A DNA stretch of 64,000 bases from CAZGSN01 sp964371655. Lineage in GTDB: Bacteria > Desulfobacterota > Binatia > HRBIN30. The stretch is from contig CAYJOD010000011.1 of assembly GCA_964371655.1 (NCBI GenBank), positions 62,001 to 126,000 on the forward strand, given 5' to 3'. A program made the translations under genes and the position numbers. Positions 33,796-46,477 of this stretch are shown in pieces. The notes under the pieces were generated by a model. It did no database searches. It was given only the letters and a program-made list of their open reading frames with translations, and was not told the DNA's origin. Position 1 is the stretch's first letter. The number at the start of each line of letters is the position of its first letter.

Positions 33796-34169
33796 CTTAC
33801 CCTCGTACCCTGAGATTCAGAGTTGGCCTCGGTCTGCAATGGACTTCGCGCAACGACGCCAAGCCGCGAAGCAAGTGAAGGAAGAGTCCGGCAGCCCGAG
33901 CAATGCACCAGGGCGGCGCAGGCAGGGACGCCTGCGCCACCGGATGAGCCATCCGCTCGCGGCCTCTGATCCACCCCTTCCGAAAAGACATTCAGCAGGG
34001 GCTGCACAAATTCCATCTCGTAGGGGTGCCCTTGCGGCGCTCCGGCCACGCTATGGTCTGAAGCCCACACGAGTCGTTCCCACCGGGAATCCGCAATCCG
34101 AAAGCGGTCCGTTATTGAGCTCGGCGACCGCAGCGGTTAAAGCGGGGTTCCTTGAAGACCGATACACGC
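33796..34169. other. Intergenic region before the serine protease gene
   Basis: No gene is recognised. It contains a small inverted repeat of GGCGCAGGCAGG and GACGCCTGCGCC at about 33913-33940. The upstream region of the protease gene has no strong ribosome-binding sequence. Confidence 0.4.
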
Positions 34170-35525
34170 ATGCGAAGCGGCCGCCTGGCCGCATGGCTTC
34201 TGTTGGTTGGTGTCCTGGTGGCTTGGCAGGCTGCGCGCGCTACGGCCGGGGCGGCCGCGCCACGCATCGCCAACGGTGTTTTGTCGCAGTCGTACCCCGC
34301 CGTAGGCCTCCTCTTGTTGTTCTCCAACGGCCAGCCGAATGGCTCGTGCAGCGGTACGATGGTGGGCTGCGACACCTTCATCACCGCCGCGCATTGTGCC
34401 TGCGAGACCAACGCCGAGAGCGCCGCGCAATGCCACAGCGGCGGCATCACCCCACCCGCCGATATGTTCGTATTCCTTCAGCACGGCGGCATGCTGGCCG
34501 TACGCTCGGTGACGATCAACGAAACCTTCAACTTCGGTATTGGCGGCGACCTCGCCATCTTGAAGCTCGAGACACCGATGCGCGGCATCGCACCGCTGCC
34601 GATCAATCGCACCCGTCAACCCGAGCTCGGCAGCTCTGGGACTCTGGTGGGCTTCGGCACCAACGGGCTCGACGACTCGGCGGGGATCAAGCGCTCGGGC
34701 AAGGTCGTCGTCGGTGCCTGCACCAGTGATCATCCCGCCGATCGCAACGTGTGCTGGAGCTTCCTCGATCCGCAAGGTCCCCCGGGGTCGAACTCCGACA
34801 CCTGCGACGGCGACTCCGGTGGCCCGCTCCTGATCGATTTCGGCGCTGGCAACGTGGTCGCTGGCTCCACCTCGGGCGGCAGTGAAGCCGCTTGTATGCC
34901 TCCCGACCAGTCGTTCGACACCGACATCTTTTTCTATCGTGACTTCATCGCCTCGATCGGCGGTAGCGATCTCGACAGCACGCGCTGCGGCGACTTGCCG
35001 CATATCGGTGACGCCGGCGTCGTCGAGCAGGATGAGACCGGCACGCTCGATAGCTCCCAAGACCGCCGCTACGCCGTCACCGTCCCCGCCGGCACGCGCC
35101 TGCTGCGGGTTGGCTTGAACGGCGGCACGGGCAATTCCAGCATCGGCAACGATTTCGATCTATTCCTTCGTCGCGAGCAAGAGCCCACCCTCGAGGCGTT
35201 CGACTGCAAGAGCACATCGGCAACCACCTTCGAATTTTGCGAGGTCGCGAGCCCGCAACCCGGCACCTGGAACATCCTGGTGAGCGATTTCTCGGGCCAG
35301 GGTGACTTCCAGCTCACCAGCACCGTCTTCGCCGGCTGTGTCGCCGATTGCGACTCCAACGGATCGACCGACAGTGCCGATCTGGTTCACGCCGTCGAGA
35401 TTGCCCTCGGCCAACAAACCACGTCGACATGCGGCTCCGCCGACGCCAACGCGGACGATGCCGTCACCATCGAGGATCTGGTTCTCGCCGTGAACGCGAC
35501 CACGTCCTGCCGGCCAGCGCCATAG
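34170..35525 (+). CDS. Secreted trypsin-like serine protease with PPC and dockerin-like domains
   Basis: A 451-residue exported protein. The signal peptide covers residues ~5-27 (L-A-A-W-L-L-L-V-G-V-L-V-A-W). The S1 domain has His75 (T-A-A-H-C), Asp127 (G-D-L-A-I-L) and Ser216 (G-D-S-G-G-P), so it should be active. Residues ~280-385 resemble a PPC domain (G-D-F-D-L-F-L-R). The end has two EF-hand/dockerin-like repeats: D-C-D-S-N-G-S-T-D-S-A-D-L-V and D-A-N-A-D-D-A-V-T-I-E-D-L-V. The ATG at 34170 was preferred over an in-frame TTG at 34152. It is probably a surface or extracellular protease. Confidence 0.88.
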   Translation: MRSGRLAAWLLLVGVLVAWQAARATAGAAAPRIANGVLSQSYPAVGLLLLFSNGQPNGSCSGTMVGCDTFITAAHCACETNAESAAQCHSGGITPPADMFVFLQHGGMLAVRSVTINETFNFGIGGDLAILKLETPMRGIAPLPINRTRQPELGSSGTLVGFGTNGLDDSAGIKRSGKVVVGACTSDHPADRNVCWSFLDPQGPPGSNSDTCDGDSGGPLLIDFGAGNVVAGSTSGGSEAACMPPDQSFDTDIFFYRDFIASIGGSDLDSTRCGDLPHIGDAGVVEQDETGTLDSSQDRRYAVTVPAGTRLLRVGLNGGTGNSSIGNDFDLFLRREQEPTLEAFDCKSTSATTFEFCEVASPQPGTWNILVSDFSGQGDFQLTSTVFAGCVADCDSNGSTDSADLVHAVEIALGQQTTSTCGSADANADDAVTIEDLVLAVNATTSCRPAP

Positions 35526-35537
35526 AGAGCGCGACGG

Positions 35538-36521
35538 ATGCTAAGTTACCTACTGCGCCGGCTCGTGCAGATGGTCCCCTTGCTGGTCGGGATCACCTTC
35601 CTCTCGTTCTTCATCATCGACCTGGCGCCCGGCGATTACTTCTCGACGTTGCGGATGAACCCGGCGATGTCGCCGCAGCTGGTCGCCGATCTCGAGCGCC
35701 AGTTCGGTTACGGCGACCCGCTGTTGCTACGCTATCTGAAGTGGCTGTGGAGCGCGGCCCACCTCGATCTTGGAATCTCGCTCGCCTATCGCGTCAACGT
35801 CATCGATCTGATCGGCATGCGTGCCGGCAATACGGTCATCCTGGCCTTGTCGAGCATGCTGATGACGTGGACCCTGTCGATCCCGATGGGAATTCTCGTC
35901 GCCTTGCGACCGAATTCCTTGACCGACCGGGCGCTGTCGCTGGCGGCGTTCGTCGGCATGTCGCTGCCCAGCTTCTTCCTCGCTTTCCTGCTCATGTATG
36001 CCGCCCTGCAAACGGGATGGTTCCCGATCGGCGGCACCATCTCCATCGACTACGACAGCCTTACTCTTTGGGGAAAGATCGTCGACCGCGCCTACCATCT
36101 TGTGCTGCCGACTATCGTCCTCGGCACCGCCGGCATGGCCGGCCTGATGCGCCTGATGCGCGCCAACATCCTCGAGATCAAGGAGGCCGACTACGTGCGC
36201 AGTGCCCGCGCCAAAGGCCTCTCTGAGACCGTCGTCGTCGGCAAGCATATCTTGCGCAACGCGCTCAACCCGTTCGTCACCCTCGCCGGGTCCGAGCTCG
36301 GCGATCTGCTCGGCGGTGCGGCGCTGGTCGAGGCGGTGATGAACCTGCAGGGCCTTGGAACGTTGATGCTGGACGCGGTGCGCTCGCTCGACGTGTATCT
36401 GGTCATGGGCTCCGTGCTCATCGGCTCGATCTTGCTGCTCGTCGGTAATCTACTCGCCGACTTGGCGCTGACGTTGGTGGATCCGCGCATCGATTTCCAA
36501 CGACTGCAGAGCAGCCGATGA
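35538..36521 (+). CDS. Oligopeptide/dipeptide ABC transporter permease (DppB-like)
   Basis: A 327-residue inner-membrane permease with six predicted transmembrane segments. The N-terminus L-S-Y-L-L-R-R-L-V-Q-M-V-P is typical of DppB. The ATPase-coupling EAA loop reads E-A-D-Y-V-R-S-A-R-A-K-G-L-S (around residue 215). It begins 13 bp after the protease gene. Its partner permease follows after a repeat-containing gap of 475 bp. Binding protein and ATPase genes are not in the window. Confidence 0.9.
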   Translation: MLSYLLRRLVQMVPLLVGITFLSFFIIDLAPGDYFSTLRMNPAMSPQLVADLERQFGYGDPLLLRYLKWLWSAAHLDLGISLAYRVNVIDLIGMRAGNTVILALSSMLMTWTLSIPMGILVALRPNSLTDRALSLAAFVGMSLPSFFLAFLLMYAALQTGWFPIGGTISIDYDSLTLWGKIVDRAYHLVLPTIVLGTAGMAGLMRLMRANILEIKEADYVRSARAKGLSETVVVGKHILRNALNPFVTLAGSELGDLLGGAALVEAVMNLQGLGTLMLDAVRSLDVYLVMGSVLIGSILLLVGNLLADLALTLVDPRIDFQRLQSSR

Positions 36522-36996
36522 GACGCAGCCCCTTGACCACGGATCACTCAGGGCGGGCTGACGCCTGCAATCCAACCAGGACGAAGAATGACCACGGATT
36601 ACACGGATGCGACGGATTCGGAGAAGAGCTCCTTAACCTTCCGATCCGTGTAATCCGTGTAACAATCGATTCGACTCTTGTCGGCGCGCGAAGAGTTCCG
36701 AGTTGCGACCGAAAGGTCAGCTCCCCTCGCCCGCATTACTTGCGGGAGAGGGTTAGGGTGAGGGAACCGGGGCGGCGGGGATCGGCCCGCACTCCGGAGC
36801 CCGGCGGCGGACGTGTGGAGCGCATCATCGGGAAGAAGGTGGATCCCTCACCCCCGCCCTCTCCCGCAGTGATGCGGGAGAGGGGGTGCTTCCAAACACC
36901 GGCGCCAACTTGGGTTCCGGGCGTCAGCCCGCGTTGGGTATTCCGTGACATCCGTGGTTCGGGTTCCGCGGCGTGCGATTGGGGGAGGTGCTGACC
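36522..36996. repeat. Gap between two permease genes filled with interspersed repeats
   Basis: This stretch contains an inverted pair ATTACACGGAT (about 36599) and ATCCGTGTAAT (about 36645). From 36721 to 36931 there is a copy of a repeat that recurs at 52871 and 59139: C-rich GCATTACTTGCGGGAGAGG, then CCCTCTCCCGCAGTGATGCG. No gene is seen except the ribosome-binding sequence GGGGGAGG just before 36997. Confidence 0.6.
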
Positions 36997-38004
36997 ATGT
37001 CGCGCCGCCCCAACTCGTTCGTCCTCGTCAGCGCCGCGATCCTGCTGCTCTTCTATCTCATGGCGCTGGCCGCACCGTTCGTGGCCCCCTACGATCACAC
37101 CCAGCAGAATCGCGGTTTCCCCAACTGCCCGCCGTCCGGTTGGCATCTCAACTCGCCGTCGCAGTGGGGTGACGCGGTCTTCTATACGCATCCTTTGGTT
37201 CTCGCCGATCCGATGACGCGACGGTACGAGGAGAACGCGTCGGTGCAGGTCCCGGTCCTCCTCTTCAGCGCCGGTCACTTGTTCTCGACGCCGGCGCCCG
37301 GACCGAAGTTCTTCCTGCTCGGGACCGACGACCTCGGACGCGATCTGTTCTCGCGCATCGTCTACGGCAGCCGGGTCAGCCTTTCGATCGGCATCGTCGG
37401 CGTTGCCATCAGCTTCACCATCGGCACCATCGTCGGTTGCATCGCCGGCTACAGCGGCGGTTGGATCGACAACCTGTTGATGCGCCTGGTGGAAGTCATC
37501 ATGTCGCTGCCTTCGTTCTACTTCCTGCTGGCCTTGGCGTCGGTGGTCCCGCCCAACCTCTCGCCGGCGACGACGTTCTTCCTGATCGTCGTGCTCATGA
37601 GCTTCATTCGCTGGGCGAGCTTCGCGCGCATCATCCGCGGCATGGTCGGCGCCATTCGCGAGTACGAGTACATCGTGGCGGCGCGGGCTCTGGGAGGAAC
37701 GCGCGTACGTGTCGTGGTGCGACACGTGATCCCGGCGACGTTCAGCTACTCGATCATCGCGGCGACGCTGAGCATCCCCGGCTTCATCTTGGGCGAGAGC
37801 GCCTTGTCCCTGCTCGGCCTCGGCATTCAGGAGCCCAGCGCCAGCTGGGGCAACCTCCTCGCCAGCGCGCAGAACGTTCAGAATCTGGTGAAGTACCCGT
37901 GGATCCTCACCCCGGGGGTGTTCATCTTCCTGACCATCATGTCGTTCAACTTCCTCGGCGACTACCTGCGCGACCGCCTCGACCCGCGCGCCAATGAATT
38001 GTAG
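36997..38004 (+). CDS. Oligopeptide/dipeptide ABC transporter permease (DppC-like)
   Basis: A 335-residue permease. An N-terminal membrane segment (residues ~9-27) is followed by a ~90-residue periplasmic loop and five further membrane segments. Motifs are G-T-D-D-L-G-R-D-L-F-S-R-I-V-Y-G and the EAA loop Y-I-V-A-A-R-A-L-G-G. It forms the heterodimeric channel with the DppB-like protein. The start at 36997 has GGGGGAGG 8 nt upstream. Confidence 0.92.
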   Translation: MSRRPNSFVLVSAAILLLFYLMALAAPFVAPYDHTQQNRGFPNCPPSGWHLNSPSQWGDAVFYTHPLVLADPMTRRYEENASVQVPVLLFSAGHLFSTPAPGPKFFLLGTDDLGRDLFSRIVYGSRVSLSIGIVGVAISFTIGTIVGCIAGYSGGWIDNLLMRLVEVIMSLPSFYFLLALASVVPPNLSPATTFFLIVVLMSFIRWASFARIIRGMVGAIREYEYIVAARALGGTRVRVVVRHVIPATFSYSIIAATLSIPGFILGESALSLLGLGIQEPSASWGNLLASAQNVQNLVKYPWILTPGVFIFLTIMSFNFLGDYLRDRLDPRANEL

Positions 38005-38347
38005 GTGCGCCTCATGCCGTGCACCTACGACGGAACGACGATGGGATAGCTCGAAGTTCGAGATGTGGCGCTCAGCGGCTGGCGCATTCGTCGCCGGTGA
38101 TGGCCCCGAGGCCGGGAAGCCGTTCGAGGGAGCGCGCTGGCACTGGGCTGGGTGGATCGAGCGGCAGAGCTAGCCTGAAGAATGCAGTGTGCCTCACCTG
38201 TCCCTCGATACGGAGCCCGGAAACGATGGGCTCCTACTCGGGACGAACGGATATTTCTGTAGCACGCCCTGTTTTCCGTTCGTGCCGAGTAGCCGCGTTT
38301 TTTTCAGCGGCGTCTCGAGGCACGCGGCGGTTCATGAATTAGCCGGG
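38005..38347. other. Intergenic region, convergent genes
   Basis: This is the 3' end of the permease gene against the 3' end of the regulator gene. No gene, tRNA or clear terminator stem was recognised. Confidence 0.4.
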
Positions 38348-41300
38348 CTAGATGGAGCAGCCGTCCGCGATGGCTGGTGATCCACTGTCAGGCCATACGG
38401 CCAGCGCCTTGGCGGCTGCCATGTCCGGCGTATCGAGCCCTTCGGTAAACCACCCGTGGACGGGAGCGACGAGGTTCCGAGCTGCCTCCTGCTTGCCCTG
38501 CGCTCGCCACAAGCGCGCCAAGCTGGTCGCCGCGCGCAACTCAAACAGCTTGGCGTCCTGTTGTCGCGCCACGTCCAGAGCGCGCTGAAAACACGCCTCG
38601 GCTTCGTTCTGCAGCGAATCGCGAGGTAGGCAATGTGCGCTGGTGCGGCGACGGGGCTTCTCAACTCTCGACGGTCGACGGTCAACTTGCGTCAAGAGAA
38701 TCTCTCCCTTCAGCCGATGCACCTCCGCTTCATAGAAGCGTTCGCCCGTTTCTGCGATGCACGCGCTCGCGGTGGCCAGCCGCTCCAGCGCAGTGGGCAC
38801 ATCACCAACATGCGCATGCGCTTGGGCGCTCAAGAAAAGGAAGAACGACAACAGCAGCGTGGACGAGTCGTGCGCAGCCGGGCGCAGCATTTGGACGCAG
38901 CGATCCAATTCGGAGAGGTCCTCGGTTCGGCCGTCGAGCACACGTGCCCACGAGATCACGATCTGTGCCCGCGTGACGAAATCCGAAAAGCCATATCGAC
39001 TGGCCAGGGCCATGCACTGAGCTGCGAGCCGAGCCGCAGCGGCACGATCTCCCAGTGTACATTCCATATCCGCACACCGCATGGACGCCTGCGTCTGATC
39101 GTAGTAGCTGCCCGTAGCGTGTACGTACCCCAGACTCTCCCGCTCGTGCGCACGAGCTTGGTCGGTGTATCCGAGCAGTGCGCAGCTAAACGCCAAGCAG
39201 GTCACGGCCATGGTCTTGAAGTCGGGCCGAATGAACGCTGGCTGTTCGGCCTTCGCGGCCAGCGCACGCTCCAGATGCGTGCGCGCCATCAGCAGCTCGC
39301 CGCGCGAAAGGTGCGCCACGCCGGTCAGGGTGTGTGCAACGAGGGTGGCAACCGGCAGTGGCGTGGCCTCCGCAATGGACACCAGGCGGCGATTAAGGGC
39401 CGCGGCGTCGTCCAATCGTACCTGCCAGAGAAGGAAGGCCGTCAGCCCGGAGAGTGCCATAAACTGCTGCCCGCGATCGTCGACTTCCTCGCTCAAGCGG
39501 AGGCAGCGCCCAAAAATCTCCTCGACCTCCGGATAGCCATACCCCTCGGCCAGCAGCAGAAGATCCGCCAGCGCGAGCTGCAGCTTGAGGAGATCCCGGC
39601 TGCGCGCGGGACTTTGCGGTTGTCGGTTGATCAGCAACAGGGCTCGCCGCAGGCAGGCAATCGCTTCCTGATAGGCGCCGCGGTCGCCACTGCGGCGCGC
39701 CACACTGCGCAGGTACGGAAGTGTGCGCGGCGCATCACCGGCACGCTCGAAATGCATCGCAAGCTCTGCGGCAATCTCGCCGCTACGCGCAGCGTAGGCA
39801 CTCTCTAAACGCTCGCCGACGGACCGGTGCAGGCGCTGCCGGCGTGCCAGGGGCAGGCGGTCGTACAGTACGCTCTGGTAGAGCGCGTGCTGGAATGCGA
39901 AGCGGCTCGCGAAGGTTCCGTCCGGCCACGCAATGGTGCCGAGGGCGCGAATGAATTGGCCGTGCCGGGCCAGCGCGGCACAGATATCGTCCACCGCCTC
40001 CACGTCGACGCGCAAAGCGGCGGCGATCGCTTGGGTTGCGAACTCGGCGCCCGCCATGCTCGCTGCTTCCAGCACGCGCACGGCTTCGGTGCCCAACGCT
40101 GCACACTGGCAGTCGATCAGCTCGCGTAAGCTTTCCGGTACGCCCAGCCCGCTGTCCGCCGGCGCCACGAGTTTCCACTGCCCCTCGGTCTCCGCCAAGC
40201 CGCCGATTGAGATCAAGTGATCGAGCGTGGTCGCCAAGTACAACGGATTCCCAGCCGTGTGTGCCGCAAGCCGTGATGGTAGATCCGTCGAGAACGTGGA
40301 GCCGCAGAAGCGCCGCTCGAGGTAGGCGTGCGTGGCCTCCTCGGTCAGGCCTGCCAGCGCCACCTCCCGGCACAGCCGCTTGCGCTGCAGCTCCAATTTG
40401 AGGGCGGCCAAGGGGTGCTCGTGGACAATCGCCTCCGCAGGCCGATAGGTGCCAACAACCAGCAATCGCGCGGCGCCGCGCCGCTGTGCGATCGCCGCGA
40501 GCAGCCCGACAGTGGCAGGGTCGCTCCAGTGGAGGTCTTCAAAGACCAGGACCACGGGCCGCTCCTGCGTCAGCGCGTCGAGGGAATCGACCAGCTCGCT
40601 GATCACGCCATGGGTCGAGATGCCCGCGAGCTGCCGTTGGAGGGCTTCGCGTTCCGCGCCGCTGGCCAGTGAGGGAACGTGAAGCAACCACGTTGGCGCG
40701 CGTTGCCGGAAGATCTCGGCCAGCGCCGGGCCCGCGGCTCCGCGGCCGAGCTCGCCCAGCGCTTCCAGCACCGGTAGGTACGCCTCAGATTGGCCGTGCA
40801 GCTGGATGCATTGGCCAAATGCGGTTGATAGTCGACAGTGGAGAGTCGACAGGGAACTGACAAACGTATCGACAAGCGCTGTTTTGCCGATACCTGCCTC
40901 GCCAGTGACGAAGACCAATTGGCGTTCGCCCGCCAGCGCACGCTCCAAATACCCATGCAGCGTTGCGAGCTCCCTCTCACGGCCGACCAGGACAGTCCTG
41001 AGTCCTGAGTGCTGGGTGCAGAATGGCAGTTGTTCTTCTGGCGCACGCCCGTCGGCTGCCAACTGTCGACTGCTTCCAATCCACCGAAACCCGCGGCCAT
41101 GAACGGTTTCGATGAACTTCGGCGCCCAGCGATCATCTTCCAGCGTGCGCCGTAGCTCGCGAATCGAGACCCCCGGCACCTGGTCGCCAACCACGATGTC
41201 CGGCCAGACGTGCTGGAGGACGTCATCCTTCGTGACCAACTGGCCCGGCCGACCCAGGAGATAGCGCAGCAGGGCGAAAGTCTTGGGCCGCAGCTCCAGG

Positions 41301-41377
41301 GGTTGATTGCCGCGCCACAGTTGCTGGGCCACGGCATCGAATCGGAACGGCGGGAAGAGGACATCGCCTTCGGCCAT
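38348..41377 (-). CDS. Winged-helix transcriptional regulator with AAA ATPase and TPR domains
   Basis: A 1009-residue regulator (start ATG 41377; a GTG at 41386 is possible). An OmpR-type winged helix spans residues ~8-100 (R-P-K-T-F-A-L-L-R-Y-L-L, then V-H-G-R-G-F-R-W-I-G). The ATPase has Walker A G-E-A-G-I-G-K-T near residue 160 and L-V-F-E-D-L-H-W-S-D as Walker B. The C-terminal half is TPR-like. It resembles signal-integrating regulators of the CadC/AfsR type, but the sensed signal is unknown. Linkers carry short sequences matching repeats found elsewhere (residues ~100-128 and ~174-187, and near the C-terminus at 38656-38690), as if repeats had inserted in frame. Confidence 0.85.
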   Translation of the reverse strand: MAEGDVLFPPFRFDAVAQQLWRGNQPLELRPKTFALLRYLLGRPGQLVTKDDVLQHVWPDIVVGDQVPGVSIRELRRTLEDDRWAPKFIETVHGRGFRWIGSSRQLAADGRAPEEQLPFCTQHSGLRTVLVGRERELATLHGYLERALAGERQLVFVTGEAGIGKTALVDTFVSSLSTLHCRLSTAFGQCIQLHGQSEAYLPVLEALGELGRGAAGPALAEIFRQRAPTWLLHVPSLASGAEREALQRQLAGISTHGVISELVDSLDALTQERPVVLVFEDLHWSDPATVGLLAAIAQRRGAARLLVVGTYRPAEAIVHEHPLAALKLELQRKRLCREVALAGLTEEATHAYLERRFCGSTFSTDLPSRLAAHTAGNPLYLATTLDHLISIGGLAETEGQWKLVAPADSGLGVPESLRELIDCQCAALGTEAVRVLEAASMAGAEFATQAIAAALRVDVEAVDDICAALARHGQFIRALGTIAWPDGTFASRFAFQHALYQSVLYDRLPLARRQRLHRSVGERLESAYAARSGEIAAELAMHFERAGDAPRTLPYLRSVARRSGDRGAYQEAIACLRRALLLINRQPQSPARSRDLLKLQLALADLLLLAEGYGYPEVEEIFGRCLRLSEEVDDRGQQFMALSGLTAFLLWQVRLDDAAALNRRLVSIAEATPLPVATLVAHTLTGVAHLSRGELLMARTHLERALAAKAEQPAFIRPDFKTMAVTCLAFSCALLGYTDQARAHERESLGYVHATGSYYDQTQASMRCADMECTLGDRAAAARLAAQCMALASRYGFSDFVTRAQIVISWARVLDGRTEDLSELDRCVQMLRPAAHDSSTLLLSFFLFLSAQAHAHVGDVPTALERLATASACIAETGERFYEAEVHRLKGEILLTQVDRRPSRVEKPRRRTSAHCLPRDSLQNEAEACFQRALDVARQQDAKLFELRAATSLARLWRAQGKQEAARNLVAPVHGWFTEGLDTPDMAAAKALAVWPDSGSPAIADGCSI

Positions 41378-41559
41378 TGCTTTCACGTCGGATGACCTGC
41401 GAACGATTCGCCGATCGCAGGCTTTCCCCGCCAGCCTTTACACCACGGTGTCGCGTCTCTGACAACTCCGGGTAGCGGCGGGCGCTGTCGACGAAATTCT
41501 CGGAAAGTTTCGAGGAACTTTCGAGACCTTTCGGATCGTCCCACTCTACAAAGACGCCC

Positions 41560-41796
41560 ATGAAGGGAACGCCGACACCGCCGCCGCCGCGCGCCGCGCA
41601 ACCGTTGCTGCCTCCGGCACAAGCGTTCGTCGTCCAGTTCAGCTCCGACAGTGACCCGCCGCAGCGACGCTTTGCCGGGCGCGTGGAGCATGTGCTTTCC
41701 GGACGCGCCCGCCCCTTCCGTTCCGCGAATGAGCTGTTCGACTGTGTCGCAAGCATGCTCGCCGACGTGAAGGCCGCAGCGGATACGGATGGCTGA
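41560..41796 (+). CDS. Small hypothetical protein
   Basis: A 78-residue protein with a Pro-rich start. Its core F-V-V-Q-F-S-S-D-S-D-P...F-A-G-R-V-E-H-V-x-S-G-R-A-x-x-F resembles a small conserved protein I have seen in related genomes. Function unknown. It is divergent from the regulator gene and 69 bp before the large secreted protein. Confidence 0.6.
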   Translation: MKGTPTPPPPRAAQPLLPPAQAFVVQFSSDSDPPQRRFAGRVEHVLSGRARPFRSANELFDCVASMLADVKAAADTDG

Positions 41797-41865
41797 AGCC
41801 GGGCGCATCGACGGAGCCGCACTGATGTTTGGAGCGCACACAGTTCGCATGAGTCGGAGGGTTCT

Positions 41866-45423
<3,558 letters not shown>

Positions 45424-45590
45424 CGACAAGCCGCCGCCCACCCGCAGCGGCGCATCGGGCGGAGATTCGAGCCAGACGCGCCTCTCAAGGCGGTATACAC
45501 ATCCCGCCGACTCCTGGCGCGCCACAGAAGCCAGCAGCGACGCGCCGGTCGCTTCTGCAGACGCAGCTACACTGCTTACGCAACCCGGAC

Positions 45591-46307
45591 TTACGCCTTC
45601 GAACCGGCATGAATTACGGCGATGATCTTGGCGGGTAGTTTCCCGTGGCACTTCACCAGATGGGGATGCGTCGAGTCGTAGTAGATCGAGTCGCCCGCGC
45701 GTAACACTTCGACGTCCTTGCCGACCTGAACCCGAATTTCGCCGTCGAGGACGAAGAGGAACTCCTGACCGTCGTGGCTCGAGAACTCCCCGAACTCCGT
45801 CGGCGTCAGGGTGACAAGGAACGGTTCCATCAGGCGGTTGGCCTTGTCGGGAGCCAGCGACTCGTACTCGTAGCCGTACTGCTCGCTGTGCCGCTTGCCG
45901 TGGCGGGCAACCTTGGGGCGCGCCTCGGCGCGGACCACGCACAGGGGCTTGTCGACGCCGGCGGAGAGAAAGGAACCCAGCGTCATCTCGAGGGCCTTCC
46001 CCAGCCGCACGAGCTGCCCCAGTGGCGGCGTCAGGCGGTTCGACTCCACGCGCTCGAGCGCGTCGACCGAGACCCCGGTCCGACTGCTCAGATCCTCGAG
46101 CGTGAGTCCGTGCACTTCACGCGCCTCGCGCAGGCGCTCGCCGAGACTCCGTTTCTCGGCACGCGCCGTCGCCGCTCCAGCGCCGGCGGCGGCCTCAGCA
46201 ATCGATTCCGTGAGAAAGTCCGCGTACCCCCGCGGCTTCTTCTTCCGAACCAGCGGCGGAGTGGCCTTCGTCTGCTTTGTCGTCTTCGCCCTTACCTGTT
46301 TGACCAT
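45591..46307 (-). CDS. XRE-family regulator with C-terminal cupin domain
   Basis: A 238-residue regulator. The basic Lys/Thr-rich N-terminus (1-30) is followed by a helix-turn-helix at ~54-110 (L-G-E-R-L-R-E-A-R-E-V-H-G-L-T-L-E-D-L). The cupin domain is at ~165-235 (S-S-H-D-G-Q-E-F-L-F-V-L-D-G-E-I). Such proteins sense small ligands through the cupin. It lies downstream of the acyl-CoA dehydrogenase gene on the same strand and may regulate it. Confidence 0.88.
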   Translation of the reverse strand: MVKQVRAKTTKQTKATPPLVRKKKPRGYADFLTESIAEAAAGAGAATARAEKRSLGERLREAREVHGLTLEDLSSRTGVSVDALERVESNRLTPPLGQLVRLGKALEMTLGSFLSAGVDKPLCVVRAEARPKVARHGKRHSEQYGYEYESLAPDKANRLMEPFLVTLTPTEFGEFSSHDGQEFLFVLDGEIRVQVGKDVEVLRAGDSIYYDSTHPHLVKCHGKLPAKIIAVIHAGSKA

Positions 46308-46330
46308 GTCTCCCCCTGAGCTTAGCTCGC

Positions 46331-46445
46331 TACGCTCGCCAACTGGGTAGGGCCAAAGGGACCGAGGGGCAAAGGGGGCCGAGGGAAGAAACGCCGACCA
46401 TCGGGCTTCCTCCCTTTGCCCCTGAACCCTTTGCCCCTTTGTCCC
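46331..46445. repeat. Purine/pyrimidine inverted repeat between genes
   Basis: GGGGCAAAGGGGGCCGAGGG on one side and CCCTTTGCCCCTGAACCC on the other form a long imperfect hairpin between the regulator and the acyl-CoA dehydrogenase. Similar hairpins occur at 53590-53735 and 54590-54735. It may act as a terminator or be a mobile repeat. Confidence 0.5.
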
Positions 46446-46477
46446 TTACGCATCCGTGGCGTTTCCGAGACGTCCAG

